Notes: generated from the letters alone by a model not told the origin. Counted from the first letter of the stretch, positions 45,826-56,005 are shown. The stretch is DNA of 64,000 nt from an uncultured Sphingomonadaceae bacterium (GCA_947504025.1 CANNFX010000002.1:620001-684000); one strand, 5' to 3'. Numbers and translations: made by a program.

Positions 45826-46403
45826 GCGAATGGTCCGTAAATACGGGTTGGCGTTACAACGGCCTTGAGCGGTTGGTCGTGTTCTTCAAGCGGGAGCTCT
45901 TCCATCATCTGCGCATCCCATGCCATGCCGATGGGGGTGGCAGTTGGGTGCTCCGCCAGCCAACGGTCGTAATGGCCGCCGCCTTGGCCAATTCGCGCGC
46001 CATCCTCAGTGAAGCCGAGCAGCGGCACGAACAGGAAGTCGGGCTCGGCTGGTTTTGCGTCGTCCGCCGGTTGCATCAGGCCGAATGGGCCAACTGCAAG
46101 GTCGCTTTCTTCGAATGGATCGTTCCAGAGGCGAAATTCCATCGGTGCGCCCTTATGTTCGAAGCGGGGCAGGGCGATTGGATGCTCGATTTCCTGGAAG
46201 TATTTTGCGTAAGATGTTGCAGGAGCTTCAAATGCAGTCGCCCGGTAAAGGCCAATAGTCGCACCATCGGGTATCAAATCCCGCAACGGTGCCGGGGGTA
46301 CTTTGAACAACAGCGCTCGCGTCACATCGGGCAGCGCCTCGACATGTTCGCGGCGAATGCCGCGAAGCTTCGTTCTGAGTTTTGCTTTGGCTTCCAAGAT
46401 CAT
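45822..46403 (-). CDS. 5-formyltetrahydrofolate cyclo-ligase
   Basis: Converts 5-formyl-THF to methenyl-THF with ATP. The 193-residue protein has the N-terminal KAKLRTKLRGIRRE and the C-terminal signature GARIGQGGGHYDRWL. It stands directly after the 6S RNA gene, the same linkage as ygfA in enterobacteria. Confidence 0.95.
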   Translation of the reverse strand: MILEAKAKLRTKLRGIRREHVEALPDVTRALLFKVPPAPLRDLIPDGATIGLYRATAFEAPATSYAKYFQEIEHPIALPRFEHKGAPMEFRLWNDPFEESDLAVGPFGLMQPADDAKPAEPDFLFVPLLGFTEDGARIGQGGGHYDRWLAEHPTATPIGMAWDAQMMEELPLEEHDQPLKAVVTPTRIYGPFA

Positions 46404-46444
46404 GCTCTTTGCAAGTCTCCGGCATGTCCGGAGAAGAATTGGGT

Positions 46445-46601
46445 GACGGGCCCACCATGGGTCGGTGCCTAGAAATCCTCTGACGCGGTCACGTCAGGTG
46501 GGGATCGTATGTGCCGGACCACGGTCCAACCAGGGACAACCCCCTTAGATTTGCTTATAGCCTCAGGGATATCAAACGGCGCGTGCCGGGCAGTACCCGT
46601 C
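46445..46601 (-). ncRNA. ssrS: 6S RNA
   Basis: The gap between zapA and the cyclo-ligase, read on the minus strand, forms a long rod. The ends GACGGG/CCCGTC pair, and the middle carries TTGATATCCCTGAGGC and the opposing TTGTCCCTGGTTGGAC, typical of alphaproteobacterial 6S. About 157 nt, with ends estimated from the terminal stem. Position and synteny support the call. 6S RNA binds the housekeeping RNA polymerase holoenzyme. Confidence 0.85.
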
Positions 46602-46622
46602 TTTTATCATGTAGGCGCTTGG

Positions 46623-46931
46623 TTACGGCTTCTCAAGCAGCGATGCACAGCTTTCGAGCCGGTCCGCCATTCGTTCCAACGATGAAGCGGTTTCGCCGTC
46701 CTCTGCCGGTGCGGGTGCTGGAGCTTCTGTTCGGGCCTTCAGTTCTACCACTTCGTCAGCCAGTAGCAGTGCGGCAAACAGCAGGCGTCGCGATTCGTTT
46801 ACGCCGGTGTCGCCCATCGCCGTCAATTTAGCATCAATCGATGCACCCAGCTTGGCAACATGCTCTTCTTCACCGTCGCCGCAGGCAACAGCGTAATCTT
46901 TGCCGCCAATGCTCAGCGTGACTTCGCTCAT
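46623..46931 (-). CDS. zapA: Cell division protein ZapA
   Basis: A 102-residue FtsZ-ring-associated protein. The N-terminal VTLSIGGKDYAVACGDGEEE and LRIA-like middle RLLFAALLLADEV fit the family, and a C-terminal coiled coil follows an Ala/Pro-rich linker. Its start overlaps the end of the 68-residue gene upstream. Confidence 0.92.
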   Translation of the reverse strand: MSEVTLSIGGKDYAVACGDGEEEHVAKLGASIDAKLTAMGDTGVNESRRLLFAALLLADEVVELKARTEAPAPAPAEDGETASSLERMADRLESCASLLEKP

Positions 46932-47134
46932 GCTTCTGCCTTCGCTATCAAGTCATCGAGGTCGCGCAGCGTCGCCGTGACTGTTTCGCGCAAGCTTTCA
47001 TGTTTTTCTACAAGCTGGGAAACCGGTGCTGGCGCTTCTGCCTGTGCAGGGCGTGGACGTGCGGCGGCAGCTTCGATCCGCGCGAGAGCGCCATCGATGC
47101 GGGCCATGGCCTGTTTAGTGCGATCACCTGACAT
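46928..47134 (-). CDS. Small coiled-coil protein co-encoded with zapA (68 aa)
   Basis: It begins MSGDRTKQAMARIDGALARI and has an Ala/Pro linker and a second helix (LVEKHESLRETVTATLRDLD). The two helices with heptad spacing and the 4-base overlap with zapA point to a partner of Z-ring assembly. No family name is certain. A longer in-frame start at 47395 would run into the transketolase leader and is unlikely. Confidence 0.78.
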   Translation of the reverse strand: MSGDRTKQAMARIDGALARIEAAAARPRPAQAEAPAPVSQLVEKHESLRETVTATLRDLDDLIAKAEA

Positions 47135-47352
47135 GGGGGTATAATATGCCAATCCGTGCATATTCGCAAAGGTTTGCGCGGACCTGTTGATAAAACACAC
47201 CCGGAAACCATTTTGTCGATTTCGCGGGGACTGCTTGTGCACGGTGGTTGACCTCGCGCGGCCCATTGGCAAAGGACTGCCTCGCGCGTCGAATCGTCCC
47301 GCGGGGGCGCATAAGTTTTGAGCGGCGCTGGACCGGCAGGAGCACCACCTCA

Positions 47353-49356
47353 ATGAGCCTCGATTCATCCCGCCTTGCGCCAATGGCCAACGCAATCCGC
47401 GCTCTTTCGATGGATGCTGTTCAAGCAGCCAATAGCGGACACCCCGGAATGCCGATGGGCATGGCCGATGTCGCTGCAGTTTTGTGGTCCGATTACATCA
47501 AGTTTGATCCCTCTGCGCCAGATTGGGCTGACCGTGATCGCTTTGTGCTGTCGGCAGGCCATGGTTCGATGCTCATTTATTCGCTGCTTCACCTGTCAGG
47601 TTACGCCGCGCCGACGATGGATAACATCCGCAATTTCCGCCAGATGGGCAGCCCTTGTGCTGGGCACCCTGAGAATTTCCTGCTCGACGGTGTCGAATGC
47701 ACCACCGGCCCGCTGGGTCAGGGCCTCGCGATGGGCGTGGGCATGGCGATGGCAGAGCGGCATCTGAATGCGAAATTCGGTGATGATCTTGTCGATCACC
47801 GTACTTGGGTTGTCGCGGGCGATGGCTGCCTGATGGAAGGCATCAACCACGAAGCGATCGGCCTCGCTGGCCACCTGAAGCTTGGCCAGATGATTGTCCT
47901 TTGGGATGATAACAATATCACCATCGATGGCAGCGCCGAACTGTCGACTAGCGAAGATGTCGAGGCGCGCTTCCAGTCATCCAAGTGGCACACGGTCCGC
48001 TGCGACGGTCATGATGTTGCTGATATCCGCCGCGCGATCGACGAAGCTATTGCTGATCCGCGCCCCTCGCTCGTCGCTTGTAAGACGATCATCGGCAAAG
48101 GTGCTCCCACCAAGCAGGGCACGAGCGCAACGCATGGCGCACCGCTGGGTCCCGACGAAATCGCGGCTGCTCGCGAAATGCTGGGCTGGGAATATGAACC
48201 ATTCGTTGTGCCGGATGACATCCAGTCCGACTGGCACTCGACCGGCGACCGCGGCAAAGCGGCGCATGGTGAATGGAAGGCTCGGCTTGAGGCTTCGGCC
48301 CAGCGTGCTGCGTTTGAAAGTCAACTGACGCCAGCTGCAGATAAGACCGACGCAGCCATTGGCGATTACATTCAGAGCTTAGCCGCTGAGCCGCCTAAGG
48401 TTGCGACACGTAAGTCGTCCGAAATGGCGCTTGGCCCTCTCACTGCCGCGCTGCCGCAAATGATTGGTGGTTCGGCCGATCTTACCGGCTCGAACAACAC
48501 TAAGACGCCATCGACAGAACCGTTCCACGCGGGCGCTTACGATGGTCGCTACGTCTATTACGGCATTCGCGAATTTGGCATGGCGGCGGCGATGAACGGC
48601 ATGGCGCTGCACGGCGGCGTGGTGCCTTACGGCGGCACGTTCCTGATCTTCAGCGACTATTGCCGCAATGCGATCCGCTTGTCGGCGCTGCAGCAGACGC
48701 AGGCGATTTATGTTTTGACGCATGATTCCATTGGTCTTGGCGAAGACGGTCCGACTCACCAGCCTGTCGAACAGGTGATGAGCCTGCGCCTGATTCCGAA
48801 CCTCAATGTTTACCGCCCGTGCGATGCTATCGAAACGGCGGAATGCTGGGCGCTTTCGCTTAAATCCACGGAGACGCCTTCGATCCATGCGCTCACCCGT
48901 CAGGGCCTTCCGCCGATGCGCGGTGCGGAAAGCAGGAATTGGACCGGTGCTACCAATATGTCGGCTAAGGGCGCTTACCGCCTGAAGTCAGCCGATGCAT
49001 CGCGTAAGGTGTTACTGATTGCCACCGGCAGTGAAGTACATCTCGCGATGGACGTTGCCGCGAAACTTGAAGCGGACGGGATCGGTGCCGACGTTGTGTC
49101 GATGCCATGCATGGAGCTCTTCGAGCAGCAAGACGATGCCTATAAGGCAGACGTTCTGGCGAGCGGGGACAATATTGTCCGCGTATCGGTTGAAGCGGGT
49201 ACCACCCTGGGTTGGCAGCGTTATACAGGCCTTAATGGGGTAAACATCGGTATCGACCGGTTTGGCGCATCAGCACCGGCCCCCGAACTATTCGAATGCT
49301 TCGGCTTCACGGTCGACGCAATCGTTCCACAGATCATGAATAAGATCAGCAGTTAA
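47353..49356 (+). CDS. tkt: Transketolase
   Basis: A 667-residue ThDP enzyme of the pentose phosphate pathway. Clear segments are AANSGHPGMPMG, GPLGQGLAMGVGMAMA, DGCLMEG and LWDDNN (ThDP/Mg binding), then FGMAAAMNGMALHGG. ATG 47353 (MSLDSSRLAP) follows AGGAG with an 11-base gap. It opens the carbon cluster with gap, pgk and fba on the same strand. Confidence 0.97.
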   Translation: MSLDSSRLAPMANAIRALSMDAVQAANSGHPGMPMGMADVAAVLWSDYIKFDPSAPDWADRDRFVLSAGHGSMLIYSLLHLSGYAAPTMDNIRNFRQMGSPCAGHPENFLLDGVECTTGPLGQGLAMGVGMAMAERHLNAKFGDDLVDHRTWVVAGDGCLMEGINHEAIGLAGHLKLGQMIVLWDDNNITIDGSAELSTSEDVEARFQSSKWHTVRCDGHDVADIRRAIDEAIADPRPSLVACKTIIGKGAPTKQGTSATHGAPLGPDEIAAAREMLGWEYEPFVVPDDIQSDWHSTGDRGKAAHGEWKARLEASAQRAAFESQLTPAADKTDAAIGDYIQSLAAEPPKVATRKSSEMALGPLTAALPQMIGGSADLTGSNNTKTPSTEPFHAGAYDGRYVYYGIREFGMAAAMNGMALHGGVVPYGGTFLIFSDYCRNAIRLSALQQTQAIYVLTHDSIGLGEDGPTHQPVEQVMSLRLIPNLNVYRPCDAIETAECWALSLKSTETPSIHALTRQGLPPMRGAESRNWTGATNMSAKGAYRLKSADASRKVLLIATGSEVHLAMDVAAKLEADGIGADVVSMPCMELFEQQDDAYKADVLASGDNIVRVSVEAGTTLGWQRYTGLNGVNIGIDRFGASAPAPELFECFGFTVDAIVPQIMNKISS

Positions 49357-49371
49357 GCAGGAGCTTCTAAC

Positions 49372-50379
49372 ATGGTGACTAAAGTTGCAATCAACGGTTT
49401 TGGGCGCATTGGCCGCCTTGTAGCGCGCGCTATTCTGGAGCGTGACGATCACGATCTTGAACTTGTCGCGATCAACGATTTGGCCGATGCAAAGGCCAAT
49501 GCGCTGCTGTTCCAATACGACTCCACACATGGCCGTTTCCCAGGTGAAGTGACTAGTGATGGAAGCAGTATCACCGTCAACGGCAAGAAAATCGCTGTTA
49601 CGTCGGAGCGCGAGCCTGGCAAGCTGCCACACGGCGAAATGGGTGTGGACATTGTTCTCGAGTGCACCGGCTTCTTCCAGTCGCATGAAGCCGCTCAGCC
49701 GCATATCGATGCTGGCGCCAAGCGTGTTTTGATTTCGGCTCCGGCCAAGAACGTCACGAAGACAGTCGTTTACGGAGTAAACCATGCCGAATTGACAACG
49801 GCGGACGTGATCGTATCGAACGCTAGCTGCACCACTAACTGCCTCGCTCCCGTAGCGAAGGTCCTGAACGACACCGTCGGTATTGAGCGCGGTTTCATGA
49901 CCACGATCCACAGCTACACCAATGATCAGCGTATGCTCGATCAGATGCACAGCGACATGCGCCGTGCTCGTGGCGGTGCGCAGAACATGATCCCGACAAC
50001 CACGGGCGCTGCTCGTGCTGTGGGTCTTGTTTTGCCAGAACTGAACGGCAAACTCGACGGTTCTTCGGTCCGCGTGCCAACGCCGAATGTCAGCCTCGTC
50101 GATCTCGTCTTCACCCCCAAGCGCGATACGTCGGTCGAAGAACTGAACAAAGCGCTCAAGGCCGCATCGGAAGGCGCCATGAAGGGTGTGCTCTATTACA
50201 CCGATCAGCCGCTGGTGAGCTCGGACTTCAACCACTTCCCGGCCAGTTCGACAGTCGATAGCCTCGAAACGTCCGTGATGGACGGCAAGCTTGCTCGCGT
50301 GGTCAGCTGGTATGACAATGAGTGGGGCTTTTCCAACCGCATGATCGACACAGCCGGCGTTATCGCCGGCCTGATTTGA
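49372..50379 (+). CDS. gap: Glyceraldehyde-3-phosphate dehydrogenase, type I
   Basis: 335 residues. The NAD-binding [15 protein letters not shown] is followed by VAINDL, where the Asp favours NAD over NADP. The catalytic Cys153 lies in [12 protein letters not shown]. It starts 15 bases after tkt with AGGAG before the ATG, and pgk begins 7 bases after it. Confidence 0.98.
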   Translation: MVTKVAINGFGRIGRLVARAILERDDHDLELVAINDLADAKANALLFQYDSTHGRFPGEVTSDGSSITVNGKKIAVTSEREPGKLPHGEMGVDIVLECTGFFQSHEAAQPHIDAGAKRVLISAPAKNVTKTVVYGVNHAELTTADVIVSNASCTTNCLAPVAKVLNDTVGIERGFMTTIHSYTNDQRMLDQMHSDMRRARGGAQNMIPTTTGAARAVGLVLPELNGKLDGSSVRVPTPNVSLVDLVFTPKRDTSVEELNKALKAASEGAMKGVLYYTDQPLVSSDFNHFPASSTVDSLETSVMDGKLARVVSWYDNEWGFSNRMIDTAGVIAGLI

Positions 50380-50386
50380 GCTGAAA

Positions 50387-51586
50387 ATGAGCACTTTCCG
50401 CACGCTTGACGATCTCGGGGACATTGCTGGGAAGGTCGCGCTGGTCCGCGTTGACCTCAACATGCCTATGGATGGCGGCTCGGTCACGGACACGACCCGT
50501 GTTCAGGCCGCTGCGCCTACAATCCTCGAACTCGCCGATGCGGGTGCGAAAGTGCTCCTTTTGGCTCATTTTGGCCGCCCTAATGGTCAACGTAACTCGA
50601 CGATGTCTGTCAGCATGACACTGGACGCGGTCGAGGATGTCTTGGGCCGCGAGGTCATGTTCATTCCGGAAATCGCAGGACCTGTTGTCGAACAGTCGAT
50701 TGGTATTTTGCGTAATGGCGATATCGGCATGCTCGAAAACACGCGCTTTTGGCCGGGCGAAGAGGCCAACGATGCGGACTTCGCAGCCTCGATAGCGGCG
50801 AATGGCGACTTCTACGTCAATGACGCCTTTTCAGCCGCCCACCGTGCCCATGCCAGCACGCATGGCATCACAAAGCACCTGCCGGCCTATGCGGGCCGCG
50901 CAATGCAGAAAGAGCTGGAAGCGCTTGAGAAGGCGCTTGGCAAGCCTGAAAAGCCGGTCGCAGCCGTTGTGGGCGGGGCAAAGGTTTCGTCCAAACTCGC
51001 CGTACTCGAACATCTGGTTACGAAGGTCGATCATTTGATCATTGGCGGCGGCATGGCCAACACCTTCCTCGCCGCGCGTGGTGTGGATGTTGGCAAGTCG
51101 CTTTGCGAGCATGATCTGGCCGAAACAGCTAATGCGATTATGGATGCAGCGGACAAATCGGATTGCACAGTGCATCTTCCGTATGATGTCGTTGTATCGA
51201 AAGAATTTGCTGCCAATCCGGCTAGCTTGCGGACCTGTAATGTCCATGAAGTCGCAGAGGACGAGATGATCCTCGACATTGGTGCGAACGCGGCCGAGTC
51301 ATTGGCTGATGTTCTCAAGACTTGCCGCACGCTGGTTTGGAATGGCCCGCTGGGTGCGTTCGAAACCGAGCCATTCGGTGAGGCAACTGTAGCACTGGCA
51401 ACGACGGCGGCAGCCCTGACGCACGAGGGATCGCTGATCTCGGTTGCTGGCGGCGGGGACACGGTCGCGGCGCTTAATCTCGCTGGCGTAGCGGGTGATT
51501 TCAGTTATGTTTCAACGGCTGGCGGAGCTTTTCTAGAATGGATGGAAGGTAAGGAATTGCCCGGCGTGGCAGCTCTCCAAAGTTAA
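50387..51586 (+). CDS. pgk: Phosphoglycerate kinase
   Basis: 399 residues. It begins with VALVRVDLNMPM, the family signature, and has the hinge region GGAKVSSKLAVLEHL and the C-terminal GGGDTVAALN for nucleotide binding. It makes ATP from 1,3-bisphosphoglycerate. It is co-transcribed with gap. Confidence 0.98.
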   Translation: MSTFRTLDDLGDIAGKVALVRVDLNMPMDGGSVTDTTRVQAAAPTILELADAGAKVLLLAHFGRPNGQRNSTMSVSMTLDAVEDVLGREVMFIPEIAGPVVEQSIGILRNGDIGMLENTRFWPGEEANDADFAASIAANGDFYVNDAFSAAHRAHASTHGITKHLPAYAGRAMQKELEALEKALGKPEKPVAAVVGGAKVSSKLAVLEHLVTKVDHLIIGGGMANTFLAARGVDVGKSLCEHDLAETANAIMDAADKSDCTVHLPYDVVVSKEFAANPASLRTCNVHEVAEDEMILDIGANAAESLADVLKTCRTLVWNGPLGAFETEPFGEATVALATTAAALTHEGSLISVAGGGDTVAALNLAGVAGDFSYVSTAGGAFLEWMEGKELPGVAALQS

Positions 51587-51700
51587 ATCTGACTAGATCG
51601 GGTAAAGGTTAAATAGCGCGGTTGCAGTAGCGGCGAGCGATGTTTATTGGGCGCGCAAACCTAATACGCATTCGTATGCGCAACCAGCAGGAATACAGCC

Positions 51701-52588
51701 ATGAACCAGCAGGACATGACCACTAAGATCGAGACCGGCGAGGGCTTCATTTCGGCACTCGACCAAAGCGGTGGTTCAACGCCAAAGGCTCTGCTCGGCT
51801 ACGGTGTTACGGAAAGTGAATATTCCGGCGACGAGGAAATGTTCGCCAAGATCCACGAAATGCGGACCCGCGTTGTGACTTCGCCCAGCTTCAACGGCGA
51901 TAAGGTGATCGGCGCGATCTTGTTCGAACGCACAATGGACGGTGACGCGGGCGGCATGTCGGTCCCAGAACTGCTGAAGAGCCGCGGCGTCGTGCCTTTT
52001 CTTAAGGTCGATAAAGGCCTTGAGGACGAAGCGGATGGTGTTCAGATGATGAAGCCGATGCCCGACCTTGATGCACTGCTCGAACGTGGCAAAGCCAAAG
52101 GCATTTTCGGCACGAAGATGCGTTCCGTCATTAACTCGGCGTCGCCAAGCGGGATTGCAGCTATCGTCAAACAGCAGTTTGACGTGGGTAAGCAAATCAT
52201 CGCTCAAGGCTTGATGCCGATTATCGAGCCGGAATATAACATTAAATCTGCCGACCGCGCCGAGGGTGAGGCAATCCTGCGCGACGAAATCGCCAAACAG
52301 CTGGATGCTCTGCCTGAAGGCACAAAGGTAATGCTGAAGCTGAGCCTGCCGGTAGAAGACAATCTCTATAAATCACTGGTCGATCATCCAAATACAGCGC
52401 GTGTGGTTGCGCTCTCAGGTGGTTTCAGCCGGACAGAAGCTTGTGCTCATCTCGCGGCTAACGAGGGCATGATTGCCAGCTTCAGCCGCGCTCTGCTTCA
52501 GGAATTGCGTGCGCAGATGGATGATGCAGAGTTTGATGCGTCGCTATCGACCGCGATCGAGGAAATCCGCTGCGCCAGCGCGACCTGA
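51701..52588 (+). CDS. Class I fructose-bisphosphate aldolase
   Basis: 295 residues. ISALDQSGGSTPKALLGYGV at the start, IIEPEYNIKS and MLKLSLP with K213 as the likely Schiff-base Lys show the metal-free class I type, rather than the zinc class II type (Fba). A gap of 114 bases separates it from pgk and contains the inverted repeat CGCAT/ATGCG, so it may have its own promoter. Confidence 0.95.
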   Translation: MNQQDMTTKIETGEGFISALDQSGGSTPKALLGYGVTESEYSGDEEMFAKIHEMRTRVVTSPSFNGDKVIGAILFERTMDGDAGGMSVPELLKSRGVVPFLKVDKGLEDEADGVQMMKPMPDLDALLERGKAKGIFGTKMRSVINSASPSGIAAIVKQQFDVGKQIIAQGLMPIIEPEYNIKSADRAEGEAILRDEIAKQLDALPEGTKVMLKLSLPVEDNLYKSLVDHPNTARVVALSGGFSRTEACAHLAANEGMIASFSRALLQELRAQMDDAEFDASLSTAIEEIRCASAT

Positions 52589-52638
52589 CACCACCAGCAG
52601 TGCTTGGCGGATGGCTGCTGCCGCGATAGGGGCATCTC

Positions 52639-53259
52639 ATGTCCAAAAAACCGCGTAAAGCTGACCTGTACCTGATCTCCCCGCAAGATGTGGACGGAGA
52701 TTTTCCTGCACGCCTCGAACGAGCGCTGGATGCTGGGCCGGTGGCTGCATTCCAGTTCCGTGTGAAAGACGTCGACCAGCATGAGGCTGCACGTTTGGCT
52801 CAGCCATTGTTAGAAATCTGCCGCGCCCGTGACGTTGCTTTTGTGGTGAACGATAGTGTCGCGCTGGCGAAGCGTTTAGAGGCGGACGGTGTTCATCTGG
52901 GCCAGCAGGACGGCGATGTTCGAGATGCGCGTGAGGAATTGGGCCGTGAGGTTCAGATCGGTGTGACCTGTCATGGTAGTCGCCATTTCGCGATGGACGC
53001 AGGCGAGGCAGGCGCTGACTATGTCGCTTTTGGAGCGTTCTATCCAAGCAATACCAAACCGACCGAGCATCGGCCCGAGCCGGAAATTCTTGAGTGGTGG
53101 CAAGGGTTGTTCGAACTTCCCTGCGTCGCGATCGGCGGCATTACGCCTGAAAATTGTACCCCGCTGATCGAGGCTGGGGCGGATTTCATTGCAGTTTGCG
53201 GTGCAGTTTGGAACGGTGATGAAGCGGCGGCGATCAAGGCTTTTGCTGATAAGCTTTAG
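52639..53259 (+). CDS. thiE: Thiamine-phosphate synthase (ThiE-type)
   Basis: 206 residues with DGVHLGQQD, IGVTCHGS, ADYVAFGAFYPSNTK and VAIGGITPENC, the phosphate-binding and active-site strands of ThiE. It joins HMP-PP and thiazole phosphate. No TPP riboswitch fits in the 50-base gap before it, so regulation differs from many thi operons. Some relatives may be regulators or paralogues, but the motifs are complete here. Confidence 0.93.
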   Translation: MSKKPRKADLYLISPQDVDGDFPARLERALDAGPVAAFQFRVKDVDQHEAARLAQPLLEICRARDVAFVVNDSVALAKRLEADGVHLGQQDGDVRDAREELGREVQIGVTCHGSRHFAMDAGEAGADYVAFGAFYPSNTKPTEHRPEPEILEWWQGLFELPCVAIGGITPENCTPLIEAGADFIAVCGAVWNGDEAAAIKAFADKL

Positions 53260-53281
53260 AAATTGATACGTCGGGATAGCG

Positions 53282-54004
53282 GTGGCTTCTGAAAAGATGC
53301 TATTAGGGCCTATGGCTCTTAAACTCGCAGATCGTATTCTTACCATCGTGGCTACTGCTACACTAACATCCGCAGCATGGATCGTCGGTGGCGGCAGTTT
53401 TATGCGTTATGCAGAAGATCAAAAGGCCGCAGAAACAACTGAAGCGACCGCTGAGGCAGCGAAGACCGAGACAGTTGATCCGACTCCCAAAGTTATAACG
53501 AGGGAAGAACCTAAGCTGGACACGGCGGAGGTGTCACAGCCAAAGGCCGGTCAAACCGATCAGCTGGTCGTGCCCGTACTGAATGTGCGGCGCGAGGATT
53601 TGACCGACACGTTCACAAATGAACGCGGCGAGGGCGCTTCACTGCATGAAGCACTCGATATTGTTGCAGATGAAGGAACGACGGTGCTCGCTGCCGGGCC
53701 TGGCGAGGTGGAGAAGATTTTCACCAGTGAGGCAGGCGGAAAGACGCTTTACATCCGATCACCAGATCGCCAGACGATCCATTTTTATGCGCATCTTGAT
53801 GAATATGCGGAAGGCTTGCAGGAAGGCCAGCGTGTGCGGCGCGGTCAACGGCTTGGCACTGTGGGCAGCACAGGCAATGCTGACGACGAGGCCCCGCACT
53901 TACATTTCGCGATTTTGCGGACATCGGCTGATGCGGAATGGTGGGAGCCAGCGACTGCGATCAACCCGTATCCGCTTCTCAGCGGTAACAACCAGCGTCC
54001 CTAA
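53282..54004 (+). CDS. Membrane-anchored M23 family peptidase (LytM-like)
   Basis: 240 residues. An N-terminal membrane anchor (TIVATATLTSAAWIVGGGSF) leads to an Ala/Glu/Thr-rich spacer and then the peptidase domain. The zinc ligands are present: H122 and D126 in LHEALDIVA, and the HLH at 206-208 (AP-HLHFAIL). It is likely a periplasmic peptidoglycan endopeptidase. GTG 53282 and ATG 53297 are both possible starts. Confidence 0.9.
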   Translation: MASEKMLLGPMALKLADRILTIVATATLTSAAWIVGGGSFMRYAEDQKAAETTEATAEAAKTETVDPTPKVITREEPKLDTAEVSQPKAGQTDQLVVPVLNVRREDLTDTFTNERGEGASLHEALDIVADEGTTVLAAGPGEVEKIFTSEAGGKTLYIRSPDRQTIHFYAHLDEYAEGLQEGQRVRRGQRLGTVGSTGNADDEAPHLHFAILRTSADAEWWEPATAINPYPLLSGNNQRP

Positions 54005-54005
54005 C

Positions 54006-54365
54006 TTAACGCCCGTAAAGAACGCAGCGCATCCGGCCAAGCGAGCCATCTTCGTCTAGTTCACGCAGCAAGGTACGGCCCTGAATTCGGAACTTTCTGC
54101 CGCGCATCGGGCCGCTTGTGAATTCCACTCGCTTGCCTGTTCTCAGATACGAACCACTTCCGCGCGCCGAGGTATAGCTGGACGCGTTGATGATTTTGAA
54201 ACCTGCGTCGGCAACCGGGATACCGGTTGGGCCTGCGGCATTGCCCGGCATTTCACAGCCATATGTACCGCGCGGTAAAGTATCTAACTTGCCTTGCGGT
54301 GCCGCCGAGGCTGGTATGGCCATTGCCGCTACTGCTGCGCTCAAAATGATCGTTCGAATGGTCAT
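54006..54365 (-). CDS. Exported protein of unknown function (119 aa)
   Basis: A signal peptide MTIRTIILSAAVAAMAIPASA is followed by a short beta-rich protein with Cys in YGCEMPGN and RMRCVLYGR that could form one disulfide. No family was recognised. It is convergent with the M23 gene. Confidence 0.7.
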   Translation of the reverse strand: MTIRTIILSAAVAAMAIPASAAPQGKLDTLPRGTYGCEMPGNAAGPTGIPVADAGFKIINASSYTSARGSGSYLRTGKRVEFTSGPMRGRKFRIQGRTLLRELDEDGSLGRMRCVLYGR

Positions 54366-54521
54366 GGTCTGTACTCCATCACGTACATAGGGCTTGAGCC
54401 GATGAATTTCCAGTTACTGCATGACTAGCGGCTGTGCTTGCCCGCACGCGCACCTCGCGCTAAAGGCCCGCGCGCAGCGGAGATGATTGTCCGCACTCTT
54501 TGACATTTGAAGGCAAGCCCC

Positions 54522-55085
54522 ATGAAAATCAGCGGCGTGGACATTCGTCCCGGTAATATCATCGAATATGAGACAGGCATTTGGAAAGTAGCCAAAATCC
54601 AGCACACGCAGCCGGGTAAGGGCGGCGCCTATATGCAGGTCGAGATGAAGAACCTTATCGACGGCCGGAAAACCAATGTCCGCTATCGTAGCGCTGACAC
54701 GGTTGAGAAGGTGCATCTCGACACGAAGGACTTCCAGTTCCTTTATGCCGAAGAGCCGAACCTGATCTTCATGGACAAGGACAATTACGAGCAAATTCAA
54801 CTACCGGCTGACTTGCTCGGTGATGCGGCCGCATTCCTAACCGACGGTATGGACGTTACGCTCGAATTGTATGACGAAAAGCCGATCAGTGTAGCATTGC
54901 CTGATCAGGTGGAAGCGACCATCACAGAGGCGGATGCCGTGGTGAAAGGGCAAACAGCCAGTTCGAGCTACAAGCCTGCAGTTCTAGAAAACGGTGTGCG
55001 CGTAATGGTGCCGCCGCATATCGAAAGCGGAACACGTATCATCGTCGATGTGTATGAACGCACTTATGTCGGTAAGGCTAGCTGA
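54522..55085 (+). CDS. efp: Elongation factor P
   Basis: 187 residues. The KOW-like N-domain carries the Lys (K33, in [11 protein letters not shown]) modified in other species, and two OB domains follow. It relieves ribosome stalling at polyproline stretches. ATG 54522 ([11 protein letters not shown]) is preceded by GAAGG. Confidence 0.97.
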   Translation: MKISGVDIRPGNIIEYETGIWKVAKIQHTQPGKGGAYMQVEMKNLIDGRKTNVRYRSADTVEKVHLDTKDFQFLYAEEPNLIFMDKDNYEQIQLPADLLGDAAAFLTDGMDVTLELYDEKPISVALPDQVEATITEADAVVKGQTASSSYKPAVLENGVRVMVPPHIESGTRIIVDVYERTYVGKAS

Positions 55086-55093
55086 GCGATATT

Positions 55094-55921
55094 ATGTCAC
55101 AGATTTCCGGTGTTATCCGCGTCATGGAACGTGCAGCGCGCAAGGCAGGCAATCGTCTGCGCCGCGATTTTGGTGAAGTAGAGCATCTGCAAGTCAGCCG
55201 TAAGGGCCCTGCAGATTTCGTTTCAAAAGCCGATCAGGTTTCAGAACGCACGCTCTATGACGAATTATTAGTCGCTCGGCCCGATTGGGGCTTCGAGCTG
55301 GAAGAGGGCGGCACGATAGAAGGTGATCCGATGAAGCCGCGTTGGGTTATCGACCCGCTCGACGGGACCACCAACTTCCTCCACGGAATTCCGCATTTCG
55401 CGATTTCAATCGCAGCGCAGGAACCCCGCCTCGACGGCAAGGGTTGGGGAGAGGTTATCGCGGCTGTTGTCTATAATCCCGTCACAGACGAGACTTTTTG
55501 GGCGGAAAAATCGCGCGGCGCTTGGCTGCAAGATGCACGTCTGCGCTGCTCGAGCCGTAATCGCATGTCCGATGCGATTATTGCTACGGGTATTCCGTTT
55601 CAAGGCCATGGTAGCTTTGCTGAATGGTCCGCCATTTTTGCAGCCGTCGGGCCAGAAGTAGCAGGTATTCGCCGCTTCGGCGCTGCATCGCTTGATATGG
55701 CATGGGTTGCTGCAGGGCGTTTCGATGCATTTTGGGAAAGTGACCTGAATCCATGGGATACAGCGGCCGGCGGGTTGCTGATCCGCGAAGCTGGGGGATT
55801 CGTGACCGATTATCGCGGCCGTTCGAATCCGATTTGCGACACGCAGGTGATTGCCGGCAACGATGCCCTGCATTCGCGTCTGCATAAGGTCATTACTACG
55901 TCTCTTAAAGACAAAGGCTGA
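55094..55921 (+). CDS. suhB: Inositol-1-monophosphatase
   Basis: 275 residues. WVIDPLDGTTNFLHGIPHF is the metal/substrate signature, GFELEEGG holds the first metal ligands, and NPWDTAAGGLLIREAGG is the third site. This form is closer to SuhB than the gene at 13099. It begins 8 bases after efp and should be co-transcribed. Confidence 0.93.
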   Translation: MSQISGVIRVMERAARKAGNRLRRDFGEVEHLQVSRKGPADFVSKADQVSERTLYDELLVARPDWGFELEEGGTIEGDPMKPRWVIDPLDGTTNFLHGIPHFAISIAAQEPRLDGKGWGEVIAAVVYNPVTDETFWAEKSRGAWLQDARLRCSSRNRMSDAIIATGIPFQGHGSFAEWSAIFAAVGPEVAGIRRFGAASLDMAWVAAGRFDAFWESDLNPWDTAAGGLLIREAGGFVTDYRGRSNPICDTQVIAGNDALHSRLHKVITTSLKDKG

Positions 55922-56005
55922 AGGACGCTGCAAAGTAACAGGCTTGCCCAGCGCGGCACTCGGCGCTAATCGGCCCGCGTGTCTTGCTGTTAAGAGCTTT
56001 CGGGA

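Noticed and set aside
49288..50493. 401-codon minus-strand frame over gap
   Set aside because: Shadow of the gap gene. It crosses the gap/pgk border without features of a gene.
52589..52638. TPP riboswitch before thiE
   Set aside because: The gap is too short and lacks the CUGAGA core.
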